Assembly: GCA_031976175.1 (NCBI GenBank)
Contig: DALYLR010000005.1
Span: 1-64,000, forward strand
Direction: 5' to 3'
DNA length: 64,000 bases
Source of the DNA: DMER01 sp003451645
Lineage (GTDB): Bacteria > Pseudomonadota > Alphaproteobacteria > Micropepsales > Micropepsaceae
Under the pieces are notes generated by a model. The model searched no databases and had not been told where the DNA came from. It worked only from the letters and a program-made list of their open reading frames with translations. Position 1 is the first letter of the stretch; each line of letters starts with the position of its first letter. The position numbers were made by a program, and so were the translations under genes. Below, piece by piece: positions 9,733 to 19,296 of the stretch.

Positions 9733-9793
9733 TGCGACTCATTCGCACTATTGACAGAGCAGCACTCAGATCCGATATTGCGAGTCATTCGCA
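9733..9793 (+). promoter_or_regulatory. Fur-type boxes flanking the TonB-receptor promoter
   Basis: TGCGACTCATTCGCA (9733-9747) and TGCGAGTCATTCGCA (9779-9793) are near-identical palindromes, 46 bases apart, of the alphaproteobacterial Fur type. Between them lie TTGACA (9751-9756), a 17-base spacer and GATATT (9774-9779) as -35/-10. One box abuts the -35 and the other overlaps the start point, so binding should shut off transcription when iron is plentiful. Confidence 0.75.
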
Positions 9794-9813
9794 AAATCAA
9801 ATGGGGGCGCGCG

Positions 9814-11958
9814 ATGACAATTGTGAGACAGTTAGCGATAGGAACCATCGCTTTAGTGAGCGCTACTGGACCAGCCGCCACCGAGGAGATCGCGCGCGAG
9901 CCGGATGTGGTGGTGATCGGCCAGCGCAACAATCTGCTGACCATCCCAGGATCGGGGATTACGCTGGACGCCAGCACCTTTGATCAATCACGGCCTGCAA
10001 CCCTGAACGACATCTTGCGCCAGGCGCCCGGCATCTTTGCGCGCGATGAGGAGGGGTTGGGCTTGCGCCCCAATATCGGCATTCGCGGGCTGAACCCGGT
10101 TCGATCCTCAAAAGTGCTGCTGCTGGAAGACGGTATCCCCTTCACCTTTGCGCCCTATGGCGACAACGCCACCTATTATCATCCCTCCTTCAATCGCTAT
10201 GAGCGCATTGAGGTCTTGAAAGGGGCAAGCCAAGTCCGTTTTGGACCCCAAACGATTGGCGGGGTGATCAACTACATCACCCCGCGTGCGCCTGAGACCT
10301 TTGCAGGGCGCTTAACGGCAGCCGCGGGAAGCCATGGCCATGTCGATCTCGACGGCACCATTGGCGGCCCGCTTCTGGGCGGGCGCGGCCTTGTGCACGC
10401 CCAGTCCAAAGGCAGCGACAGCGCGCGGGCGAACCAAGACCTTCAGTTCACGGACATCTTCGCGAAGATGGAGTGGGACATCGCGGACGATCAAATCGTG
10501 ACCCTGCGCGCCAGCCACTACAAGGAGGACAGCCAAGTCTCCTATTCCGGCCTGACGCTGGCAGAATTCCTGGCTGACCCTTATGCCAATCCCTTTGAGA
10601 ATGACCGCTTCAACACGGAGCGGGTGGGTTTGGCCTTCAGCCACGCCTGGTTCTCGGATGATGCGACCACAGTGAGAACGACGCTTTATGGCTCGCACTT
10701 CACGCGCGATTGGTGGCGTCAGTCCTCCAACTCCAGCCAGCGCCCAAATGACAGCTCGGACCCGCTCTGCGGCGGCATGGCCAATGTGAACACGACCTGT
10801 GGCAATGAGGGACGCCTGCGCGACTTTTGGGTGGCGGGTCTCGAAACCCGGCTTGCCCATGAGCACGACCTCTTCTCCGTCCCTGCAAAAACGGAAGTTG
10901 GCGTGCGCTATCACAGCGAAGACCAATTCCGCCGCCAATGGAATGGCGACACGCCGAACGCACGGACGCCAGGCACAAGCGTCAATGGGGGTGTTCGTGA
11001 AAACAATGTCCGCAAAGTCGATGCGCTGTCAGGCTTTATCTCGACCAAGATCGAGATCGCGGACCTGATCATTGAGCCGGGCATCCGCGCGGAGCACATC
11101 GAGTTTGAGCGCAAGAACAAATTATTGTCCGTACGCGGTAAAACCTCATTGTCCGTGCTGGTGCCGGGCCTGGGTGTGACCTACCGCCTCACGCCGCAGA
11201 CCGCGATTTATGCGGGCGTACACAAGGGCTTCGCACCACCGCGCGTCGAGGACATCATCAACAACACGACGGGCGGCTCGGTCGAGTTGGATGCAGAGGA
11301 AAGCGTCAATTGGGAGTTAGGCGTTCGCGGCACGGTGACACCGGGGCTCTATCTGGATGCAGCCTATTTCCGTTTGGACTTCGCCAATCAGATTATCCCG
11401 CAAAGCGTGGCCGGCGGTGTTGGCTCGACGCTCACCTCCGCGGGCGATACGCTGCATCAGGGCTTTGAGCTCTTGGCACGTGCGTCGGCCAAGGATGCGG
11501 GCTGGATCGCAGGCGGCGATGACATCTATGCCCGCCTGGCAGCGACCTATGTGATGGATGCGGAGTTCGTGGGTACCCGGTTCTCCACCGTCTCAGGCTT
11601 TGGCGCCGTATCGGTGTCGGGCAACCGCTTGCCTTATGCGCCAGAATGGCTGGTGACCGCAGCTCTGGGTTACCGCTTTGGCGATCTGGCGAGCATCGAG
11701 ATTGAGGCGCAGTATACGGGCGAGATGTTCACGGACGATCTGAACACCATCCCAGTGATTGCCAATGGCCAGCGCGGGCTGATTGAAGATGCGTTGATCT
11801 GGAACTTGGCCGTCAATACGAAGATCCCGGGGACGCCTCTCACCGTCTTTGCGACGGGCAAAAACCTGACGGATGAGCTCTATGTCGTTGACCGCGCGCG
11901 CGGCATCCTGCCAGGCAGCGACCGCTCGTTCCATGGGGGCGTAAGCGTCAGCTTCTAG
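9814..11958 (+). CDS. TonB-dependent ferric-chelate receptor (FecA-like)
   Basis: 714 residues. The start is the ATG at 9814, since upstream in-frame TTG lies in the promoter. A weak signal peptide (MTIVRQLAIGTIALVSATGPA) is followed by a TonB-box-like EPDVVVIGQR. The plug domain shows LNDILRQAPGIFARDEEG, PNIGIRGLNPVRSSKVLLLE and EVLKGASQVRFGPQTIGGVI, the motifs of FecA-type receptors. The remainder is a 22-strand outer-membrane barrel ending in VSVSF with a terminal Phe. It imports an iron chelate (citrate- or siderophore-like; the ligand cannot be told) with energy from TonB-ExbBD. Fur boxes sit upstream. No FecIR or ABC genes adjoin it. Confidence 0.9.
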   Translation: MTIVRQLAIGTIALVSATGPAATEEIAREPDVVVIGQRNNLLTIPGSGITLDASTFDQSRPATLNDILRQAPGIFARDEEGLGLRPNIGIRGLNPVRSSKVLLLEDGIPFTFAPYGDNATYYHPSFNRYERIEVLKGASQVRFGPQTIGGVINYITPRAPETFAGRLTAAAGSHGHVDLDGTIGGPLLGGRGLVHAQSKGSDSARANQDLQFTDIFAKMEWDIADDQIVTLRASHYKEDSQVSYSGLTLAEFLADPYANPFENDRFNTERVGLAFSHAWFSDDATTVRTTLYGSHFTRDWWRQSSNSSQRPNDSSDPLCGGMANVNTTCGNEGRLRDFWVAGLETRLAHEHDLFSVPAKTEVGVRYHSEDQFRRQWNGDTPNARTPGTSVNGGVRENNVRKVDALSGFISTKIEIADLIIEPGIRAEHIEFERKNKLLSVRGKTSLSVLVPGLGVTYRLTPQTAIYAGVHKGFAPPRVEDIINNTTGGSVELDAEESVNWELGVRGTVTPGLYLDAAYFRLDFANQIIPQSVAGGVGSTLTSAGDTLHQGFELLARASAKDAGWIAGGDDIYARLAATYVMDAEFVGTRFSTVSGFGAVSVSGNRLPYAPEWLVTAALGYRFGDLASIEIEAQYTGEMFTDDLNTIPVIANGQRGLIEDALIWNLAVNTKIPGTPLTVFATGKNLTDELYVVDRARGILPGSDRSFHGGVSVSF

Positions 11959-12054
11959 GATGCGCGGCTGATGGGATTGCCTTTGCCAGGGGAGCGCGGA
12001 CTGGTTAGCGTCATGCTGACCTGTTCGCGTTCCCCTTTTCCTTTGGATAGTTTC

Positions 12055-13404
12055 ATGCAGCAACGTACCGCCGCGCGCCCTGCCAGCACCATCACCGCAG
12101 AGGAGGCCGCGGGCCTGGTCCATTCTGGGATGTGGCTCGATTTTGGCGGCAGCATCGTTCAGCCCGATGCCTTTGAAGTCGCGCTGTCCAAGCGGGCGAA
12201 AGAGCTCAAAAACGTTAAGGTTCGCGCGTGCCTTTCCGTCCGGCCGCATCAGATTTTGGCGGCTGACCCGGAGGGGACTGCCTTTCATCTGGTGAGCTGG
12301 CATTTCAGCCTTTTTGACCGCCTGGCGCATGATGAGGGCCGCTGCACCTATGCGCCGCTGAACCTGGGCGAGGTGCCAGACTATTACCGTCGCTTCATAG
12401 ATCCGATCGACATCATCGTTATCAAGGCGGCCCCACCGGACGCGCAGGGCTGGCTGTCGACCGGCCCCACCAATGTATGGCTGCGCGCGGCCATTGAGCG
12501 CTGCAAGTGCCTCATCATTGAACTCTGGCCGCAAATGCCTTTGGCTGAGGGCCAGGGCAACCGCGTGCATATCAGTGAGGTGGATTACCTGATCGAGGCG
12601 CCAGACGCGCCGCCCTTCGAGATGCCAAGTCTTCCGTCTACGGAGGTTGACAGGGCCGTTGCAACAATGCTCGTGAACGAGATTGGCGATGGCGCCTGCA
12701 TCCAAATTGGCATTGGCGCGATGCCCAATGCGGTATGCTCGCTGCTGGCGCAAAACGCCCCGCGCGATCTGGGCATTCACACGGAGATGCTGACCAACGG
12801 TATCATCGATCTCTACAAGACCGGCCAGGTGACCGGCGCGCGCAAACAGATAGACCAAGGCAAGATCGTCTATACCTTCGCTTTGGGCGACAAGCATATG
12901 TACCGCACGCTTGGCGGCAACCAGGATTTCTGCTGCTATCCGGTCGATTACACCAATAGCCCGGACACCATTGCCCGCAATCACAATGTCATTGCGATCA
13001 ACAACACGACCCAGATCGATCTGCAGGGCCAAGCGGCCTCAGAATCGGACGGCCACCGCCATCTGACCGGCACGGGCGGGCAACTGCAGTTTGTGCGCGG
13101 TGCTTATCAGTCGCCGGGCGGCAAGTCCTTCCTTCTGTTATCGTCCGTTTACGAACGAAAGGGGATGCGCAAGAGCCGCATCGTGCTCAATCTGACCCCT
13201 GGCAATATTGTGACCACACCCAGGTCCGATCAGATGTACATCGTGACCGAATATGGCATGACCTGCCTCAAAGGCCGCTCGGTGGCCGAGCGTGCATTGG
13301 CGCTGATCAAGCTCGCCCATCCCGATTTCCGCGACGAACTGGAACGCCAAGCCTATGACAAACGTCTGATCCCGCGCGGCTTCACCTTTGGCCAGGGCGA
13401 GTAG
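12055..13404 (+). CDS. Acetyl-CoA hydrolase/transferase family CoA-transferase
   Basis: 449 residues of the Cat1/AarC-like family I CoA-transferases. Seen: IQIGIGAMPNAVCSLLA (the Gly-rich loop), HTEMLTNGIIDLYKTG (carrying the region of the catalytic Glu), GNQDFCCYPVDYTNSPD, AINNTTQIDLQGQAASES and GTGGQLQFVRGAYQSPGG. It moves CoA between short acyl groups such as acetate and butyrate or succinate; the exact pair is not decided by the sequence. I start at the ATG at 12055, because the family begins close to TITAEEAAGLVHSG; the 28 extra upstream residues look uncoding. It stands alone between the receptor gene and a convergent rhamnosidase gene. Confidence 0.82.
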   Translation: MQQRTAARPASTITAEEAAGLVHSGMWLDFGGSIVQPDAFEVALSKRAKELKNVKVRACLSVRPHQILAADPEGTAFHLVSWHFSLFDRLAHDEGRCTYAPLNLGEVPDYYRRFIDPIDIIVIKAAPPDAQGWLSTGPTNVWLRAAIERCKCLIIELWPQMPLAEGQGNRVHISEVDYLIEAPDAPPFEMPSLPSTEVDRAVATMLVNEIGDGACIQIGIGAMPNAVCSLLAQNAPRDLGIHTEMLTNGIIDLYKTGQVTGARKQIDQGKIVYTFALGDKHMYRTLGGNQDFCCYPVDYTNSPDTIARNHNVIAINNTTQIDLQGQAASESDGHRHLTGTGGQLQFVRGAYQSPGGKSFLLLSSVYERKGMRKSRIVLNLTPGNIVTTPRSDQMYIVTEYGMTCLKGRSVAERALALIKLAHPDFRDELERQAYDKRLIPRGFTFGQGE

Positions 13405-13414
13405 AGCCGCGCGC

Positions 13415-16345
13415 TCAGCCAAGCTCAAAGACGAGCTTGGTATCACCTGCGCTGAGCGATAAGGATTTTGGCACCGGTGCCGAATGATGCGCCGTCCCCG
13501 TGATCCGGCGGGTCTTGGCAAATCCTTGAGACCTCAGATCGAGCTCAGCGGCCGCGATGCCATCCAGGCGGATAGTCAGACCCAGGCGCTCTGGTGTCTC
13601 GTAATGCCAATGCACAAAGATGGTGCCGGCGGGTGTCCGACGGAGCCCGCGAACCTGCCCCAGGCGAGGATCTGGGTGCGGCGCGATCACCACCTGCGGC
13701 CGCTCTGGGTCGGCCATGTCCACACGAATGCCCGCCAAAGTATCAAAGAAATAGGCCCCCACGGACCCTAGAGCCACGTGATTGAACGAATTCATCCGGA
13801 CATCTTGAAACCCATGCTCCGGCGACCAGCCATCCCACCGCTCCCAAATAGTCGTGGCACCCTGATCGATCATGTACCCCCAAGAGGGCCAAGCGCGCTG
13901 CAAGAGGAGGTCCAGCGCCAGGGCCTCATGACCGCCATCAGCGAGTGCGGGCATCAGGTGATCCACACCCATCAGGCCGACGAGAGGCCGCCGTCCCGCC
14001 TCTTCGACGCGCGCGGCCAGATGGCCGACGGCTGAGCCGCGATGAGCCTCTGGGACCAAACCAAACCGCAGGGCCTGCGCATAGATCGTCTGCGTATCGC
14101 CCTCGATAAGTCCATCGGGCTGCACAAAGGCGGACGCGAAAATCTCCGCCTGACGCTTGTACCGCGCGGCAAGAGCCGCTGCCTCAGGCCGCTCAAGCCT
14201 CGCCGCGAGGTCGCTCAAGGCTTCCAAGACGCGCGCAGTCAATGCGCTGCCAACGACATGCGTGGGGCTGGTGCCAAAGGTGGACGCATCGGACTGCGCA
14301 TTGGTTTGCAGGGCCGAGAGTGGCTGAGACAGCCAATCGCCATAATTGTTGCCCACGCGTTTGCGGCGGATGCCGTCTGGATTGGCCTCCTCGATGCGGT
14401 TTGCCCAGCGCGCGATGGCATCGAAGGCGGTATCAGCCGTGCGGCGGTCGCCATAGGCGTGCAACAACATCCATGGCAGAACGGCCGCGAAATCAGCCCA
14501 GCCTGGGGCCCCCACCCAAGGGAATGCAATGTTGGGTGCTACATCCGGAAAGTCGCCCTCGGGCAATTGCGCATCGAGGATGTCTCGCATCCATTTTCTG
14601 TAGAACGGCGCGTAATCGAAATTGGCGATGGCCGTGCGGGCAAAGTAATGCGCATCACCCAGCCAGCCCAACCGCTCATTGCGCTGCGGGCAATCTGTCT
14701 GGACCTCGATGAAGTTGCCACGCGCGGTCCACTGGATGGCGGCTTGCAAGGCGTTGAGGTGCCCAGCCCCGCATGTAAAGTCGCCAGCAAGCTCCGCACC
14801 CTGATCAATCACCACAGCAGTTACGCTGTCCGCCTCCAAGGGCTGGGGCAGGTCCTTGATCTCGACATACCGGAAGCCATGCAGCGTAAACGAGCTTTCA
14901 TAGATTTCGACCGGATCGCCGCGGCAGATATAGCGGTCTTCCTGCGTCGCCGCGCGCAGATTGGCGAGATAGACACCGCCCTCACGATTGAGCATTTCGC
15001 CGTGCTTGATGACGAGCTCGGTCCCCCGCTTGGCATTGCGGATGGTCAGGCGCGTGCGCCCCACCAGATTCTGCCCAAAGTCAAAGACATACCAACTGCG
15101 CAAGGTGCCAAGCTTGATCGCCTCTTGCGCAGGTAGCACCATCGAGGGCCTGCAGCTGGCACCGGCCTGCATGACAAGCGTAGCGGCCGGCCGGTCCAAG
15201 CTTTCGACAGGGCCCCATGGCCCCTCGCTGCTCAGGGGATCAATGGCCAGCCGCGCATCATAGACCTCACCGGTGAGCATGTCAGATGTCTGCAAAGCGC
15301 CAAAGACGCCCTCCCACTGGCCGTCCGTGAGCACTGTTTGCGTAGAGCCATCCGTATACTGAATCTCCAGTTGCACCGCGAGGGCTGGCGTCTCGCCATA
15401 GATGCCGCGTTGCCCCATAAAGCCCGCATGGCCCGCATACCACCCTTTGCCGATCAAGCCGTGCAACACATTACTGCCGTTTTGCAGCGCATGGGTCACG
15501 TCAAAGGCTTGGAGCTGCAACCGCTTGGCATAGTCTGTCCAGCCGGGCCGGAGCAGGGATTGGGCGGTGATTTCTCGCGCATTGACCCAAAGGCGGTAGA
15601 GGCCCAAAGCGGAGACATAGAGGCATGCGCGGACGACGGTCTTGGTGCTGACGAATGTCCGGCGGACATGGGGCACGGGGTCATGCTGCTCCCGCGTCTG
15701 CCCCGGATAGAGCAAGGTGATCCAGTCCGCGCGGAATTCATCTGACGGTGCGAACAACCCGGTCTCAAACATCGCCATGCGCGACACGGCAAAGTCCTCA
15801 GCCGCGCCGTCGCGAACCAAAACGCGCCAATAGCAACGCTGGCGGCTGACGAGCGGCTTTCCCGCATAGGCAACCTCGCAAGCGCGCACTGACAGCACAA
15901 ACCCTGAGTCCCAGAGATCGGCCGCACCCTCTGCCAGGGCCTCGGGCGTGCTGGCCACTTGGATGCGATAGGCGCCTTGGCTAACACGGTCCTGCAGCGA
16001 CCGGACCGACCAGCTGAAGTGAGGACTTGCAGTTCCGAGGCCAAGAGGATCAACAAGACCCTCGGCGCGCGGATCGGTGACGCTGAGCCGGTCTGTTGGC
16101 GCCGCGTGGTCTTGCGCAATTGCAACCGAGGCGCCGGGGACCTTAAAAAACCGCGCTGCCGCGATGAGACCGTCCACCGCGCTGCGTTCAAGCACCAGAT
16201 CGCGCGCAATCCGGTCGAGGACCTCTGCCTCACCACCGGCGGCACCATCACGGGCCGCGCGGGCATAAGCTTCGGCAACCAGCATCACCTGCGGGTCACG
16301 TGGGTCATGCGGCCGGGGAAAGCTCACCCTCTCTGACTTCGCCAT
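13415..16345 (-). CDS. Alpha-L-rhamnosidase (GH78 family)
   Basis: 976 residues. N-terminal beta domains include EGLVDPLGLGTASPHFSW and the Bac_rhamnosid_N region (RACLYVSALGLYRLWVNA). The (alpha/alpha)6 catalytic domain has TDCPQRNERLGWLGDAHYFA, which holds the catalytic acidic residues of GH78, and the later WERWDGWSPEHGFQDVRMNS. A C-terminal beta-sandwich closes the chain. It removes terminal alpha-L-rhamnose from plant glycosides or polysaccharides. No signal peptide is seen, so it is likely cytoplasmic, acting on imported oligosaccharides. The ATG at 16345 with GAGGT upstream is preferred over the one at 16372. It has no sugar-transport neighbours. Confidence 0.88.
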   Translation of the reverse strand: MAKSERVSFPRPHDPRDPQVMLVAEAYARAARDGAAGGEAEVLDRIARDLVLERSAVDGLIAAARFFKVPGASVAIAQDHAAPTDRLSVTDPRAEGLVDPLGLGTASPHFSWSVRSLQDRVSQGAYRIQVASTPEALAEGAADLWDSGFVLSVRACEVAYAGKPLVSRQRCYWRVLVRDGAAEDFAVSRMAMFETGLFAPSDEFRADWITLLYPGQTREQHDPVPHVRRTFVSTKTVVRACLYVSALGLYRLWVNAREITAQSLLRPGWTDYAKRLQLQAFDVTHALQNGSNVLHGLIGKGWYAGHAGFMGQRGIYGETPALAVQLEIQYTDGSTQTVLTDGQWEGVFGALQTSDMLTGEVYDARLAIDPLSSEGPWGPVESLDRPAATLVMQAGASCRPSMVLPAQEAIKLGTLRSWYVFDFGQNLVGRTRLTIRNAKRGTELVIKHGEMLNREGGVYLANLRAATQEDRYICRGDPVEIYESSFTLHGFRYVEIKDLPQPLEADSVTAVVIDQGAELAGDFTCGAGHLNALQAAIQWTARGNFIEVQTDCPQRNERLGWLGDAHYFARTAIANFDYAPFYRKWMRDILDAQLPEGDFPDVAPNIAFPWVGAPGWADFAAVLPWMLLHAYGDRRTADTAFDAIARWANRIEEANPDGIRRKRVGNNYGDWLSQPLSALQTNAQSDASTFGTSPTHVVGSALTARVLEALSDLAARLERPEAAALAARYKRQAEIFASAFVQPDGLIEGDTQTIYAQALRFGLVPEAHRGSAVGHLAARVEEAGRRPLVGLMGVDHLMPALADGGHEALALDLLLQRAWPSWGYMIDQGATTIWERWDGWSPEHGFQDVRMNSFNHVALGSVGAYFFDTLAGIRVDMADPERPQVVIAPHPDPRLGQVRGLRRTPAGTIFVHWHYETPERLGLTIRLDGIAAAELDLRSQGFAKTRRITGTAHHSAPVPKSLSLSAGDTKLVFELG

Positions 16346-16398
16346 GACGACCTCGCAGCTGTCGCGAGCCATCCGCCATCGGTGGCCGCGACCCCATG

Positions 16399-18066
16399 TT
16401 AGGCAGGCGGCTTGAGTACCACAAGATAGGCGCTCGCCGAGCGGTCTGCCGGACCGCCATGCGAAGTGTCGAGCCTGTAAATGCCAGGTGTCTCAGGCAG
16501 CTTGAACTTGAAACGATAGGTGCACAGGAACCCCATCTCTGGGCTCGACAGGCTGACAAAGTCGGGATTGTGCTCGGCCACCACCGCGCCCTTATCGTCG
16601 ATCACGCGCACCGTGGGCCGCAGCGGCTTCATGAAGTCGGCGGCATAGCCACCCAGATCGATCTTGACCTCAATCTCACTGCCCGCAAGAGCCGATTTGG
16701 CGTCGACACGCATCCCGTCGGACGGCGCAGCTGGATCATGGGCCGAGATCGTCATGCCAAAGCGCCAGATGCAAACCTTGCTTTGATCCTCGCCGGTCAG
16801 GACCGCTTGCACCCCGCCTTCACGCGAGGGGTCAAGTTGCTCGGTCGATAGCGTGGGGCACACCTCGGCGGGGTCCGATTGCGGATCAAAGGTCAGCAAC
16901 CGGGCACCCGCGCCGCCAAAGCGGCGGAACAAGGCGGGCGCATCGAGGTCGAAAGACCGCGCCATCGTATACTGAGCAAACTGATCGTCAAAGATTGTCG
17001 GGTGGCTGCGTTGCACCACGGCCGCTGACATGGGCATCCCGTTGCTCGCACTTTGGAAGGCGACCGCTTCGTCCCCTTGCACATTCACGACGCGCGCGAC
17101 CCCAGTGAAGTCGGGAGTAAAGATCGTGCGCTCTGAGGTTACATGCATGCGCGAGGCCACCAAATCATAAACAGGTCCCGGCGGCAGCGGCTGCTCCATG
17201 ATCGCGCGCGCGGCCAACGAGTTACGGATCATGCGCTCGATAAAGGCGAGCCCTGTGGGTGTGCGATAGCGCGCTGGCAGCCATTTGAGCTTGGCCCAGT
17301 CGCTGACCCGCGTCATGTCCAGAAAGGTGCTGCGCTGCGGCCCGGTCGATACGGCGCAACAGGTCTTCAGCGGGATGAGCTCATAGGCCGCCGGCCAGCT
17401 GAACAGCGTGTCGCGAATGACGTCCTCCCCGCCCGCAAACCAATTGGGCAGGGTGCCCCAGCCGCGATCGGCGGTGCGCATCACCTGCGCCGCACCCAAA
17501 TGCGGCGTACCATGGAAGACGACGTTGCTGACCTCCGCCGCGCCGCCTTCGTTTTTCAAATAGATGCGCGTAACAATGCCACCCATGCTGTGCGCGACAA
17601 TGCGCACCTTGGGTGCGCCCGTTTGCGCCTTGATCTGGGCGACGCGCGCTTTGAGCCGCTTGGCGGTCTCGAAATTGCTCTGCCGCCAGTCATAGTCGAA
17701 CACAAACAAGGTGCGGCCGTTCACGTGGCCTGTCTTGACAAGGAAATCGACAAGCCCGGAATAGACATCCACGTCAAAGGGGCCGACCACCGCAAACTCA
17801 TCGAGGAGGCCACAAGGGACCACAGTCTTCGTGGCAGCGCCTTCGCTCAGCGGGAGCGCCAGTTGCGCCATACGCCCAAGATAAAGCAGGCCGCCGCCCC
17901 ACAATTTGGGGCCGGTTGCCGAGCCTTCGCACAGTTGCGAGCCGACAATTCCCGGGACAACGATGACGGGCTCCGTGGGTGGTGCAGCAAATGCACCGCG
18001 CAGGCCGGCCAAGCAAGCCAGCACAAGCCACAGCCCAACCGACCAAATGCTGCTCAAACCGCGCAT
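16399..18066 (-). CDS. Exported LCAT-like alpha/beta hydrolase (lipase/acyltransferase)
   Basis: 555 residues with a signal peptide (~1-28, ending GAFAA). The alpha/beta core shows EPVIVVPGIVGSQL (oxyanion region), LFVFDYDWRQSN (the LCAT-type YDWR motif) and the nucleophile elbow AHSMGG with Ser160. A candidate acid Asp lies in NVQGDEAVAF and a candidate His in QRSHPTIFDD. A C-terminal extension of ~150 residues has Ig-like beta character (DPAAPSDGMRVDAKSA). LCAT-family enzymes hydrolyse or transfer acyl chains of phospholipids; here periplasmic or secreted. It lies 53 bases upstream of the GH78 gene on the same strand, possibly cotranscribed. Confidence 0.82.
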   Translation of the reverse strand: MRGLSSIWSVGLWLVLACLAGLRGAFAAPPTEPVIVVPGIVGSQLCEGSATGPKLWGGGLLYLGRMAQLALPLSEGAATKTVVPCGLLDEFAVVGPFDVDVYSGLVDFLVKTGHVNGRTLFVFDYDWRQSNFETAKRLKARVAQIKAQTGAPKVRIVAHSMGGIVTRIYLKNEGGAAEVSNVVFHGTPHLGAAQVMRTADRGWGTLPNWFAGGEDVIRDTLFSWPAAYELIPLKTCCAVSTGPQRSTFLDMTRVSDWAKLKWLPARYRTPTGLAFIERMIRNSLAARAIMEQPLPPGPVYDLVASRMHVTSERTIFTPDFTGVARVVNVQGDEAVAFQSASNGMPMSAAVVQRSHPTIFDDQFAQYTMARSFDLDAPALFRRFGGAGARLLTFDPQSDPAEVCPTLSTEQLDPSREGGVQAVLTGEDQSKVCIWRFGMTISAHDPAAPSDGMRVDAKSALAGSEIEVKIDLGGYAADFMKPLRPTVRVIDDKGAVVAEHNPDFVSLSSPEMGFLCTYRFKFKLPETPGIYRLDTSHGGPADRSASAYLVVLKPPA

Positions 18067-18231
18067 GTGGCGCCCCCTAATCCGCTGACCAACACCCGTC
18101 CCTTATAGCATCGCGATGCAAGGCAGCAAATGCCGCGCCCGCCGCCGCAGTGCACAATTCGACAGCGCCGGGAAGTCCCGCTATGACATCAGCAGCACGA
18201 TGCCGGGCCCACACGCAACACTGAGGCTCCC

Positions 18232-19296
18232 ATGGATTATACCAGCTATCTTCAGCTTGAACGCCTGTTATCTGCCCAAACCCTGGTAACCGGCGCGTCA
18301 GGCGGAGACCCTGCCCATGACGAGCACCTGTTCATCATTGTCCATCAGGCCTATGAGTTGTGGTTCAAGCAGATCTTGCATGAAGTGGCTTATCTGCAAC
18401 GGCTATTCAACGCGGAGGCGCTGCCAGATGAGGCGCTGGGCCTCGCGGTCCAGACCCTGAACCGGATTGTGACAATCCAAAAGCACCTGGTTCAGCAGGT
18501 CGATATCTTGGAAACCATGACGCCCATGAGCTTCCTGGAGTTTCGCGATCAGTTGCGTCCGGCCTCTGGCTTTCAGAGCGCACAGTTCCGCCTAATCGAG
18601 ACGCGCCTTGGGCTCCCGCGCTCGCAGCGTTTGAAATTCGATGAGCGCAGCTTTGATGCCTTGCTCGACACAGGCAGCCGCAAGGCGGTGGAGATGGCGG
18701 AGAGCGACCGGACATTGTTTCATGGCATTGAGGCCTGGCTCGCCCGTATGCCTTTTCTTGAGACGCGCAGTTTCGATTTCGGGAAAGCCTTGCAAGACAA
18801 ATTCGTCGAAAGCGAGGAGCGCATCACGCGGCAAGCGGGGCTGGCTGACGCGGAAATCGAGGCGCAGCGCGCGGCGATTGCCCGGCAGCGGCACATGCTG
18901 AAGGCCATTCTGGACGACGAGATCTTCTCCTATGTGCAGCCGGAGCAAGGCTGGCGGATGCGGCGCCCGGCGCTGGAGGCAGCGCTGTTCATCTGCCTTT
19001 ACCATCACAAGCCATTGCTGCAGCAGCCCTATCAGATCCTGAAAAGTCTCATGGACGTCGACGAGCAGATGACCCTTTGGCGGATGCGCCATGTGATGAT
19101 GGTCGCGCGGATGATCGGGCTCAAGGTCGGCACGGGGGGATCATCAGGGGTGGGCTATTTGCGCGCGACGGTCGATGCACACCGGGTGTTCAATGATTTG
19201 TTTGCGATCTCAACCTTCCTGGCACCCCAATCCATGCTGCCACCTTTGCCGCCGGAGATGGAACGCGCCATGACCTTTCAGGGCATGCCGTCGTGA
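18232..19296 (+). CDS. kynA: Tryptophan 2,3-dioxygenase
   Basis: 354 residues. Family hallmarks are DYTSYLQLERLLSAQ, the active-site helix HDEHLFIIVHQAYELWFKQI (with the distal His and the LWFKQ sequence), SFLEFRDQLRPASGFQSAQF (substrate Arg/Phe region) and the C-terminal RHVMMVARMIGLKVGTGGSS, which carries the proximal heme-ligand region and the GTGGSSG substrate loop. The enzyme uses heme and O2 to open the indole ring of L-tryptophan, giving N-formylkynurenine. It is somewhat longer than the ~280-residue bacterial type. Its stop overlaps the GTG start of the next gene. Confidence 0.95.
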   Translation: MDYTSYLQLERLLSAQTLVTGASGGDPAHDEHLFIIVHQAYELWFKQILHEVAYLQRLFNAEALPDEALGLAVQTLNRIVTIQKHLVQQVDILETMTPMSFLEFRDQLRPASGFQSAQFRLIETRLGLPRSQRLKFDERSFDALLDTGSRKAVEMAESDRTLFHGIEAWLARMPFLETRSFDFGKALQDKFVESEERITRQAGLADAEIEAQRAAIARQRHMLKAILDDEIFSYVQPEQGWRMRRPALEAALFICLYHHKPLLQQPYQILKSLMDVDEQMTLWRMRHVMMVARMIGLKVGTGGSSGVGYLRATVDAHRVFNDLFAISTFLAPQSMLPPLPPEMERAMTFQGMPS

